From the NCBI GenBank assembly GCA_964545925.1, contig CAZJHM010000018.1, positions 1 through 13,863 of the forward strand: a stretch of DNA of 13,863 nucleotides, read 5' to 3'. How positions within the stretch are numbered: the stretch's first letter is position 1; each line of letters starts with the position of its first letter. A program made the translations under genes and the position numbers. The DNA is from CAZJHM01 sp964545925 (lineage in GTDB: Archaea; Iainarchaeota; Iainarchaeia; Iainarchaeales; CAZJHM01). The notes below the pieces were generated by a model. It ran no database searches and was not told where the DNA came from. It saw nothing but the letters and a program-made list of their open reading frames with translations. This document shows, in pieces, positions 1 to 5,728 of this stretch.

Positions 1-104
1 GTTCCACTTAGAACCATTAAGACAATTGCTGCAACCATTATTGCTCCTCCAATAACTAAGAGATATTCTAAGGAGCCCTGATATTTTTGTTTGATAATAT
101 TCAT
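1..104 (-). CDS. Class III signal peptide (pilin-like) protein, N-terminal part only
   Basis: Reading the minus strand from an ATG at 104 gives 34 codons that run off the left edge of the window. Residues 1-8 are short and basic (MNIIKQKY). They are followed by QGSLEY at residues 9-14 and then a hydrophobic stretch, LLVIGGAIMVAAIVLMVL. The Q-G-S-x-E-Y motif before a hydrophobic helix is the hallmark of archaeal class III (type IV pilin-like) signal peptides. In this family a prepilin peptidase of the EppA or FlaK type cleaves just before the Q, and the helix then packs into a pilus or anchors the protein. The mature domain lies outside the window, so it could be a pilin, an adhesin or another surface protein. 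It is divergent from the DNA ligase gene, with 121 bases between the two starts. Confidence 0.8.
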   Translation of the reverse strand, partial: MNIIKQKYQGSLEYLLVIGGAIMVAAIVLMVLSG

Positions 105-225
105 ATTTTGTTTAGGCTTTTGAGATTAAAAATGTTATTTGTTAATAAAAAAGAAAGAAAGGTAAGTATTTAAGAGAAAAAGAGTAGAATATATAGGGAA
201 AATTCCTAATTAAAAAGGCGAGAAA
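105..225. promoter_or_regulatory. Divergent promoter region between pilin-like gene and DNA ligase operon
   Basis: This 121-base gap separates two divergent start codons. On the plus strand two TATA-like boxes are visible: GTATTTAAG near 166-174 and AATATATAG near 188-196. The first would place a start site about 30 bases before the ligase ATG, and the second would give an almost leaderless transcript. The only Shine-Dalgarno-like sequence before the ligase ATG is the weak AGGCGAG. On the minus strand, TTTTTAATC near 127-135 lies about 25 bases before the pilin-like ATG. Which box is used cannot be decided from sequence alone. Confidence 0.4.
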
Positions 226-2022
226 ATGGAATTTAAAATAATTGCAGAGTATTTTGAGAAGATTGAGGAAACAAATGCAAGACTAGGAATGACTAGTTTG
301 CTGACTGAGTTGTTTGAAAAAACTCCTGCTGAAGAAATTGATTTGTTAGTTTATTTATGTCAAGGAAGTCTAGGAGCTTTTTATAAAGGTGTGGAAATAG
401 GGATGGGAGAAAAGTTTGTGATTCAAGCGATAGGTAAGGCAAGTGGATATGAAAGAGAGAAAGTTGAAAATGAGTTTAAGAAAAAGGGAGATTTAGGAAT
501 TGTTGCTGAAGAATTTATGGATACTAAAAAACAAAGTTCTCTTTTTTCTGAGAAACTGAGTTTAAAGAAAGTTTATGGAAATTTTGAGAAAATGGCTGAT
601 GCGGAAGGAAAAGGAAGTCAAGAGAAAAAAATTAAACTTCTTGGTGAGTTGCTGAATTCAGCAAGTGGAGTTGAGGCAAAATATATAGTTAGAGTTCCTT
701 TGGGAAAATTGAGATTGGGAGTTGGAGAACCAACACTTATAGATGCTGTTGCTGGATTGTTGAGAGAAAGAGAAATTGGGAAAAAAGAGGGAGATAAAAA
801 AGAGATGGAAAAAGAAAGAAAAGAACAAGTCAAAGTAAAAGAAGAAATTGAATCTAAATATAATGTGCATTCAGATTTAGGAAAGATTTTGAAAATTGTT
901 GTTAAAGATGGATTAAAAGGATTGAAGAAAATAGAGATGGAAGTAGGTGTGCCTATAAGAGGAGCAGCAGGAGAAAGAATGAGTAGTCCGGAAGAAATAA
1001 TCAAGAAGTTGGGAAATTGTTTTGCTGAGGCAAAATATGATGGATTTAGAATGCAAGTGCATAAAGATGGAAATAAAATTAAGATTTTCAGTAGAAATGA
1101 AGAAGAAATAACAGATATGTTTCCTGAGATTGCCGAGAATGTTAAAAAGTGGATAAAAGAAGAAAAAGTTATTTTTGAAGGAGAAGCTTTGGCTTATAAT
1201 GAAGAAAGTGGAGAGTTTTATCCTTTTCAGGTAACAATGCAAAGAAAAAGAAAATATGATATAAATGAAAAAGCAAAAGAACTTCCTTTGAAACTTTTTG
1301 TTTTTGATGTTCTTTTTTTAAAGGAAGATATTAGCAGGAAAAAATTCAAGGAAAGAAGAAAAATATTGGAAAAGATGATAAAGGAAAATTCAGAGATAAA
1401 AACAACTGAAGGAATACATGTAGAAAATGCAGAAGAATTGGGAAAATTTTTTGAATCTTGTGTGGAAAGAGGATTAGAAGGGATAATGGCTAAAGATTTA
1501 GAAGCTGTTTATACTGCGGGAGCTAGGAAATTTGCATGGATAAAATTAAAACGTTCGTATAAAGGGAGTTTGGAAGACACGATTGATGTTTGCATTGTGG
1601 GTTATTACAAAGGAAAAGGGCAAAGAACAAAATTTGGGCTAGGGGCTTTGTTGAGTGCTGTTTATGATAAAGAAAAGGATGAGTTTAAGACAGTTGCAAA
1701 AATTGGGACTGGATTGAGCGAGGAAATGTTGGAGAAACTAGAGAAAATGTTGAAGAAAGAAAAGATTGAAAAGAAAAGTGCAAGATTGGATTCATTGATT
1801 GAAGCAGATGTTTGGGTTGAGCCAAGATATGTAATTGAAGTTTTGGCTGATGAGATAACCAAAAGTCCTATGCATACCGCAGGCAGAGAAAAGGAAGAAG
1901 GTTTAGCATTAAGATTTCCAAGAATGATTAAAATAAGAAAAGATAAAAACCCTGAAGACAGTACTAGTGTAGAGGAATTGATGAAAATGTTTGAAAAACA
2001 GAAGAGAGTGAGTATGGAATGA
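226..2022 (+). CDS. lig: ATP-dependent DNA ligase, archaeal LigB/Lig1 type
   Basis: This 598-residue protein seals nicks in DNA through an enzyme-adenylate intermediate and is the replicative ligase expected in archaea. The nucleotidyltransferase motifs are in order: motif I KYDGFR with the adenylated lysine at K270, motif III FEGEA at 317-321, motif IV EGIMAKD at 418-424 and motif V WIKLK at 438-442. An N-terminal DNA-binding domain (about 1-230) carries the family sequence LRLGVGEPTLIDAVAGLL, and a C-terminal OB-fold follows motif V, including the basic RFPRMIKIRKDK stretch. Length is normal for archaeal ligases (about 560-610). A run of about 30 mainly Lys/Glu residues near 184-213 is a low-complexity insertion in the N-terminal domain. 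Its stop overlaps the next start in an ATGA arrangement, so it probably heads a coupled four-gene operon. Confidence 0.96.
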   Translation: MEFKIIAEYFEKIEETNARLGMTSLLTELFEKTPAEEIDLLVYLCQGSLGAFYKGVEIGMGEKFVIQAIGKASGYEREKVENEFKKKGDLGIVAEEFMDTKKQSSLFSEKLSLKKVYGNFEKMADAEGKGSQEKKIKLLGELLNSASGVEAKYIVRVPLGKLRLGVGEPTLIDAVAGLLREREIGKKEGDKKEMEKERKEQVKVKEEIESKYNVHSDLGKILKIVVKDGLKGLKKIEMEVGVPIRGAAGERMSSPEEIIKKLGNCFAEAKYDGFRMQVHKDGNKIKIFSRNEEEITDMFPEIAENVKKWIKEEKVIFEGEALAYNEESGEFYPFQVTMQRKRKYDINEKAKELPLKLFVFDVLFLKEDISRKKFKERRKILEKMIKENSEIKTTEGIHVENAEELGKFFESCVERGLEGIMAKDLEAVYTAGARKFAWIKLKRSYKGSLEDTIDVCIVGYYKGKGQRTKFGLGALLSAVYDKEKDEFKTVAKIGTGLSEEMLEKLEKMLKKEKIEKKSARLDSLIEADVWVEPRYVIEVLADEITKSPMHTAGREKEEGLALRFPRMIKIRKDKNPEDSTSVEELMKMFEKQKRVSME

Positions 2023-2231
2023 GGTTTGTTTGGAAGATATTGGTTTTTTTGCTAGGGGTAGGAATTGTTGCTTATGTTTTTTTTAATTTCAAGATTTGGC
2101 AGGATGATTTTGTAGGGTATTTTCTAAAAGCTGGAAAATGGACTGAATTGATTTTTGTTTTCTTGATTGGATATTTGGTTTTGCATTTGTTTGAGATTTT
2201 ACTAAAAATGCAGGCAAGGGTGAGTAGATGA
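2019..2231 (+). CDS. Small protein with two predicted membrane helices, unknown function
   Basis: This 70-residue protein is not recognised. Residues 5-23 (WKILVFLLGVGIVAYVFF) and 43-62 (around LIFVFLIGYLVLHLFEIL) are hydrophobic and long enough to span the membrane. A short polar segment with two aspartates (QDDFVGYFLKAGKW) lies between them. The N-terminus (MRF) and C-terminus (KMQARVSR) are basic, suggesting both ends face the cytoplasm. The ATG overlaps the ligase stop by four bases, and its own stop overlaps the next ATG by four bases. It is therefore almost certainly translated with its neighbours. The length, the tight coupling and the regular two-helix pattern argue for a real gene, but no function can be assigned. 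Confidence 0.72.
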   Translation: MRFVWKILVFLLGVGIVAYVFFNFKIWQDDFVGYFLKAGKWTELIFVFLIGYLVLHLFEILLKMQARVSR

Positions 2232-2998
2232 ATGTTTTTCAGATTTTGGTTTTGGGAATCTGTGCTATTGCACTTGTTTATTTGGGAGCTTCTTTTTTTG
2301 GATTGTTGCCTGTCGATAGTGGAAAAGAAATAGAAGGATTGTTGAAAGAAGGAGTTGTAAAGACAGAAGATATGTTTGTCAAAGAAATAAGTTTTGTCAA
2401 GAATTCGGTTTTTTTAAGTTCTGGGTTTAAAGATAAAATCAAAAGTGTGCAATTTTATTGTTTGGGAGATGAATGTTGTAGTGAAGAAGATAATTGTTCT
2501 GGAATTTTTGCTGAAAAAAATAGAGTTGTTTTTAAAAGAGATATGAAAATTTGGACTTATGTTAAATGTAATGAATATGAAGAAGAATATAAGTGCTTGA
2601 TTGGATTTGGAAAAAAACCTGCTTATGTTAAAATTCTTAAGGCTGAATTTTCAGGTAAAAGAGAAATAAAGATTGAGTACGAGATTGAAAACCCAGGGGA
2701 GGAAGATTTGTTTCAAATTATTTTAGAGATAAGAGGAATTGAGGTTTATAAAGATGGTAAACTTTGGAAAAAAGGAAATTATGAGATTGAGAAAGCAGAA
2801 GTTATAGAGGTTTTGAAGAAAGGCGAAAAGAAAGGTGGGAGTTTTGTAATGAGTTGTTTGGGATTGGAAGAATATTGGAGTGAAGAAAACAAAGATGAAA
2901 AGTGTATAACAAATAAGAATTATGAGATTGTTTTTAGGATAACAGATTACAAAGGAAACAGAGTTGAAAGAGAAGAAATTTTAGAGGTGATTGGATAA
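2228..2998 (+). CDS. Membrane-anchored, cysteine-rich extracytoplasmic protein, unknown function
   Basis: This 256-residue protein is not recognised. Residues 4-27 form an uncleaved-looking signal anchor (FQILVLGICAIALVYLGASF), so the rest should lie outside the membrane. Eight further cysteines at 78, 83, 84, 90, 114, 123, 210 and 226 could form disulfides; the first four sit in a compact C-x4-CC-x5-C cluster. Residues 132-200 alternate hydrophobic and charged residues (VKILKAEFSG, IKIEYEIENPGE, ILEIRGIEVY), which looks like the strands of an immunoglobulin-type beta domain. The ATG has GGGTGA four bases upstream and overlaps the preceding stop; the gene ends in TAATG shared with the aldolase. 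It may work with the small two-helix protein upstream. Confidence 0.75.
   Translation: MNVFQILVLGICAIALVYLGASFFGLLPVDSGKEIEGLLKEGVVKTEDMFVKEISFVKNSVFLSSGFKDKIKSVQFYCLGDECCSEEDNCSGIFAEKNRVVFKRDMKIWTYVKCNEYEEEYKCLIGFGKKPAYVKILKAEFSGKREIKIEYEIENPGEEDLFQIILEIRGIEVYKDGKLWKKGNYEIEKAEVIEVLKKGEKKGGSFVMSCLGLEEYWSEENKDEKCITNKNYEIVFRITDYKGNRVEREEILEVIG
2984..2990 (+). promoter_or_regulatory. Shine-Dalgarno site for the aldolase-like gene
   Basis: GAGGTGA lies seven bases before the ATG at 2998 and inside the end of the preceding gene. This is a textbook archaeal ribosome-binding site. It fixes the aldolase start even though the start codon overlaps the previous stop in a TAATG arrangement. Confidence 0.7.
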
Positions 2999-3834
2999 TG
3001 AGAAATAGAGAATTTTTAAGAAAAAAATTAAACAAAGGATTGATTGGATTTAATGTTTTTGATAAAGGAAGTTTTTATTCTGTTGTTTGCGGGTACAGAC
3101 AAAGGAAGTTTGCATTTATACAAACAACAAGAAAAACAATTGATTATTATGGGATTAAGAATTTGGTAAATATTAGAAGAGAATGTGAAAGAGAAATGGA
3201 TGTTCCTGTGTTTTTGCATTTGGACCATGGAGATAAGAATTTGGCTATTGAGGCAATAAAAAATGGGTATGATAGTGTTATGGTTGATTACTCCAATAAT
3301 GGATTGAAAGAAAATATAAAAAAAACAAATGAAGTTATAGAAGAGGCTTGGAAAAGAGAAGTCTTGGTTGAAGCTGAGGTTGGGGAGCTGGGGGGATATT
3401 CACAGGTTTCTGAAGTTAAAGAATTTTTGGAGAAAACAAAAGTTGATAGTTTGGCTGTGTCTATAGGAAGCAAACATGGGGTGCATAAAGAAAAGATTAA
3501 ACCAGAGTATTTGCTGAAATTTAAAGAATTAGATGTTCCTTTGGTTTTGCATGGAGCTTCATGTTTTTTCAAAGAGGATTTGAAAAGCATTAATAAGAAT
3601 GGTGGAAAAGTCAAAGGAGCAAAGGGAATTGAAAAAAGTGTTTTGAAAGAATGTATGAAAAACGGAGTTAAAAAATTAAATATGGATAGTGTTTTAAGAT
3701 TGAGTTATATGGCGGGAATTAGAGAACATATGAAGTCAAAGCCTTTTTGTATTGATGCCCGAGAAATTTTCAGTGCAGGGGAAGAAAGAGTTTATAGAAG
3801 AGTAAAAGAATTAGTTAAGGAATTTGTTCCTTGA
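2998..3834 (+). CDS. Class II fructose-bisphosphate aldolase family protein
   Basis: This 278-residue TIM-barrel protein matches the zinc-dependent class II aldolase family, which reversibly splits fructose 1,6-bisphosphate or related ketose bisphosphates. The landmarks are in order: HLDHG at 74-78 (catalytic D76, metal H77), SVMVDYS as the counterpart of SVMIDGS, VEAEVGELGG at 124-133, IGSKHG at 156-161 (metal H160), LVLHGAS at 182-188 (metal H185) and KLNMDS at 226-231 (the NxD counterpart). The metal and catalytic residues are kept. The phosphate loop, usually G-(G/A)-S-G, reads GASC, and the SVMxD(G/A)SH motif reads DYSNN, so the substrate may differ from fructose bisphosphate. The length is slightly below the usual 285-307. 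It is the last gene of the ligase operon. Class II aldolases are uncommon in classical archaea, so transfer from bacteria is possible. Confidence 0.85.
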   Translation: MRNREFLRKKLNKGLIGFNVFDKGSFYSVVCGYRQRKFAFIQTTRKTIDYYGIKNLVNIRRECEREMDVPVFLHLDHGDKNLAIEAIKNGYDSVMVDYSNNGLKENIKKTNEVIEEAWKREVLVEAEVGELGGYSQVSEVKEFLEKTKVDSLAVSIGSKHGVHKEKIKPEYLLKFKELDVPLVLHGASCFFKEDLKSINKNGGKVKGAKGIEKSVLKECMKNGVKKLNMDSVLRLSYMAGIREHMKSKPFCIDAREIFSAGEERVYRRVKELVKEFVP

Positions 3835-3900
3835 TTTTTTAAAAGAAACAATAGTTATTGCAAGAAAATTGGTAATTCAATAGGAATAATTTACCAAAAG
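3835..3900. terminator. Convergent-gene terminator region with a 7-bp hairpin
   Basis: The aldolase (plus) and TBP (minus) genes end tail to tail here. T6 follows directly after the aldolase stop at about 3835-3840, a typical archaeal oligo-T termination signal. TTGGTAA at 3869-3875 and TTACCAA at 3891-3897 form a perfect 7-bp inverted repeat around a 15-base loop, which could act in either direction. The T-run is the stronger signal; the hairpin could be chance in such AT-rich DNA. Confidence 0.4.
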
Positions 3901-3915
3901 AATAAATAAAAAGAA

Positions 3916-4479
3916 TTATTTCTTTTTGGAGGAAGAATGTTTTCCAGAAGCTTTGTCTACGATTTCAATTATTCTTTGCAAACCTTTCTTTAAAAGAGAT
4001 TCTTTCTTTGCTCCGGCAATAATCATTTTTCCGTTCTTGAAAAGAAGGATTGTAAGCATTGGTTCATCTATGCGAATAATTGCTCCTGGGAATTGTTCAG
4101 GTTCATATTCAACATTATCTAATTTTACTGCTAAAGAAAATAAATCAACATCTCTTTCTAAAGCAGCTGTTGCTACTAGATTTACTATTTCATATTCAAT
4201 AGTTTTTGGAATTTTAATATCTTTTTGAACACCTTTAACTATCTTTGCTGCTCTTTTAATTCCGATTTCTATGTCTTCTTCTGAGGAAGCTCCTGAACAA
4301 ATTAATTTTCCATTTTTGAATAACAAAAGAGATATGTGAGGTTCTTTGATTTTTAAAATTGCTCCTGGAAATTGTTCAGGTTCATATTCAACATCTGGCA
4401 AAGTTAAAGCCAAATTATATAAATCTAGATTTTGATTTAAAGATGAAGATGCGACTAAATTAACTATTTTGTATTTCAT
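3916..4479 (-). CDS. tbp: TATA-binding protein (TBP)
   Basis: This 187-residue protein is the archaeal TATA-box factor that recruits TFB and RNA polymerase. It shows the two-fold saddle repeat: residues 2-88 and 95-178 are clear copies, each with NLVA(S/T), VEYEPEQFPGAI and LLFKNGK motifs. The DNA-intercalating phenylalanine pairs are present in both halves (F37/F54 and F130/F147). Length is typical (about 180-190). The C-terminal tail is basic and serine-rich (KHSSSKKK), whereas many archaeal TBPs end in an acidic tail. The ATG at 4479 is preceded by a TTTAAATA box (minus strand) about 30-37 bases upstream, giving a very short leader. The gene is divergent from 5S rRNA and shares its promoter region. 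Confidence 0.97.
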   Translation of the reverse strand: MKYKIVNLVASSSLNQNLDLYNLALTLPDVEYEPEQFPGAILKIKEPHISLLLFKNGKLICSGASSEEDIEIGIKRAAKIVKGVQKDIKIPKTIEYEIVNLVATAALERDVDLFSLAVKLDNVEYEPEQFPGAIIRIDEPMLTILLFKNGKMIIAGAKKESLLKKGLQRIIEIVDKASGKHSSSKKK

Positions 4480-4586
4480 TTATTTCTCAGCCTCACTAAA
4501 TTTTTAAGTATTTAAAAGGAGGAAAGGTTTAAAAAGGGGGTTTATAAAGGAGTTTTGTTTAAAAACCTTTTGAAAGAGATATATTT
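4480..4586. promoter_or_regulatory. Divergent TBP / 5S rRNA control region with tandem TATA-like boxes
   Basis: This 107-base spacer carries four TATA-like elements: TATTTAAA at 4509-4516, TTTAAAAA near 4528-4535, TTTATAAA at 4541-4548 and TTTAAAAA at 4558-4565. The last lies 22-29 bases before the 5S 5' end, the expected archaeal TATA position, with the purine-rich AGG of the preceding element upstream. The first, read as TTTAAATA on the minus strand, lies 30-37 bases before the TBP ATG. The two middle boxes sit in near-repeats of the form GGTTTAxAAAGG spaced about 13 bases apart. Because the boxes are close to symmetric they could be read in either direction. The gene encoding the factor that binds these boxes lies next to them, so autoregulation is a reasonable inference. 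Confidence 0.55.
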
Positions 4587-4704
4587 TAGATTAGCGATCA
4601 TATCGCAGGGGAAACACCTGGTCCCATCCCGAACCCAGAAGTTAAGCTCTGCGAGATACTTCGGCCGTGCACTCAGTGTGTAGCCTTGTACTGTTGCTAA
4701 TCTA
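4587..4704 (+). rRNA. 5S ribosomal RNA
   Basis: The ends form a perfect 9-bp terminal helix: TAGATTAGC at 4587-4595 pairs with GCTAATCTA at 4696-4704. Between them is the most conserved 5S segment, AGGGGAAACACC followed by GGTCCCATCCCGAACCC and GAAGTTAAG (4607-4655), which identifies the gene with near certainty. The second arm can be folded as GGCCGTGCAC, a TCA loop and GTGTGTAGCC (10 pairs, including wobbles and one C-A mismatch). The total of about 118 bases is usual. No 16S or 23S gene is nearby, so this 5S gene is unlinked, as in several archaeal groups. A TATA box sits at 4558-4565 and a T-rich run (TTTTCGCTTATTCTTTTTTT) follows the 3' end. Confidence 0.96.
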
Positions 4705-4770
4705 TTTTCGCTTATTCTTTTTTTCAATTTCTGATTTCTTTGAGAACATAGTTTTCAAAGAAAGAAAAAT
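4705..4770. terminator. Strong hairpin and T-runs between 5S rRNA and the Alg13-like gene
   Basis: T-rich sequence directly after 5S rRNA (4704-4725) should terminate it. TTTCTTTGAGAAC at 4735-4747 and GTTTTCAAAGAAA at 4751-4763 then form a 13-pair stem with one G-U wobble and a 3-base ATA loop. The hairpin lies between convergent transcripts and is followed by T-rich DNA on the minus strand as well, so it looks like a bidirectional terminator or RNA-end-stabilising structure. Confidence 0.6.
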
Positions 4771-5268
4771 TCAAGAGAAAAAATTCTTTTTCAAGTAGTT
4801 GGAGAGGATGGATTTCATTAAAGAGTTTGAGATTTTTTTCTTTGGATTTTTTCTTTGAGATTCATTTATTGCATTTGTTAAGTCAGATATATTGCGAACA
4901 ACTAAGGCTATTTTTTCTTTTTCCAATTGGTTTGCTAATTCTAATTGATGGTTGTTTGTATGTTCTTTGAATTTCAGAAGACGAGGAACTATGATTAATG
5001 GTTTGTTTTCTGAGAGGGCTGTGCCTATTATGCCTGCTCCTCCATGTCCTATAATTAGTTTTGATTCTTTTGTTAATTGTTCGTATTCCTCAGGGGATAC
5101 AAATTGTTTGTATTGATAGTTGTTAGGTTTGTAGGTGGAGGTTCCTGTTTGGACAAAGATTTTCAATTTAGAAGTTTTTGCGAAGTTGTCAAGTTCTAAA
5201 AGAAGACGATTGAACGGAGAAGGATGGGTTCCAACTGAAACAAAAATATCAAAAGATTGAGCCACCAT
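4771..5268 (-). CDS. Alg13-like UDP-GlcNAc transferase catalytic subunit
   Basis: This protein (165 residues from the ATG) matches the C-terminal half of GT28-type transferases, as in Alg13 and bacterial PssE/EpsF. In eukaryotes Alg13 carries the UDP-GlcNAc site and joins membrane partner Alg14 to add the second GlcNAc to GlcNAc-PP-dolichol. Diagnostic motifs are SVGTHPSPFNRLL near the N-terminus, GHGGAGI at about 74-80 and KEHTNNHQLELANQL at about 101-115, which corresponds to the E-H-x-x-N-H-Q sugar-nucleotide motif. The reading frame opens two codons earlier at a GTG (5274); ATG 5268 is preferred, although the GAGGTG three bases ahead is very close. It overlaps the end of the Alg14-like gene by 20 bases, as expected for subunits of one enzyme. 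Confidence 0.85.
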   Translation of the reverse strand: MVAQSFDIFVSVGTHPSPFNRLLLELDNFAKTSKLKIFVQTGTSTYKPNNYQYKQFVSPEEYEQLTKESKLIIGHGGAGIIGTALSENKPLIIVPRLLKFKEHTNNHQLELANQLEKEKIALVVRNISDLTNAINESQRKNPKKKISNSLMKSILSNYLKKNFFS

Positions 5269-5728
5269 AAACACCTCTTGGAAAATATTTCTTCATTGAT
5301 TGCCATTGGTAGATGAAAAGATTTGAGATTGGATAGACTAAACGAGCTGTGAGAGAAGGTTTTTCTGTGCGACAGAAAGATTCTATAAAGATTATTTTTG
5401 CTCCTAGAAGTTTTCCAAGATAACAAGAGGCTAAAGAGACATCTGCTCCTGTTGTTAAAATTAGATTTGGTTTTTCTTCTAAAAGAATTTTCAAAGTTTG
5501 GAAAAAAGATTTTAGGGTTAGAAAAGGATTACGAGCTGGACGTTCTATGAAATAAACTTTTTCTTTCTTAGCGAGAGAAAGAGTGTCGTCTCTTTTGAAA
5601 GTAATGTAAAAATGAGAGTAAGGAAGATATATAGAAGAAAGTTGGGAAAGTTCGCGAAGATGTCCACCTGCAGAAACAGGAAGACAAATTTTCAGATTAT
5701 TTTTCTCTGAAAAAAAAGAGGGAGACAT
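5249..5728 (-). CDS. Alg14-like membrane/acceptor subunit of the UDP-GlcNAc transferase
   Basis: This 159-residue protein is the N-terminal half of a split GT28-type transferase (Alg14/PssD). It should bind the lipid-linked acceptor and recruit the Alg13-like partner encoded just downstream. The hallmark SAGGHLREL lies at residues 19-27, and NLILTTGADVS, GAKIIFIESF and a C-terminal KYFPRGVYGGSIF tail follow, all typical of the family. Unlike eukaryotic Alg14 there is no clear N-terminal membrane anchor; the segment LVYPISNLFIYQW near 129-141 may contact the membrane. The start codon shares one base with the stop of the Alg7-like gene (TAATG), and the 3' end overlaps the Alg13-like gene. Confidence 0.87.
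   Translation of the reverse strand: MSPSFFSEKNNLKICLPVSAGGHLRELSQLSSIYLPYSHFYITFKRDDTLSLAKKEKVYFIERPARNPFLTLKSFFQTLKILLEEKPNLILTTGADVSLASCYLGKLLGAKIIFIESFCRTEKPSLTARLVYPISNLFIYQWQSMKKYFPRGVYGGSIF

Noticed and set aside
618..1004. Long open frame on the minus strand inside the ligase gene, with shorter ones at 658-870, 913-1242 and 1662-1862.
   Set aside because: They are the complement of a C-poor, purine-rich coding strand, which rarely yields stops. Their products are Ser/Phe/Leu/Ile-rich without any family motif, and they lie wholly within a well-supported gene.
4542..4727. 61-codon open frame on the minus strand across the 5S rRNA region.
   Set aside because: It covers the complement of the conserved 5S sequence, so it is a by-product of the RNA gene.
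5196..5426. 76-codon minus-strand frame overlapping the Alg14- and Alg13-like genes.
   Set aside because: It is out of frame with two strongly supported genes and shows no domain features.
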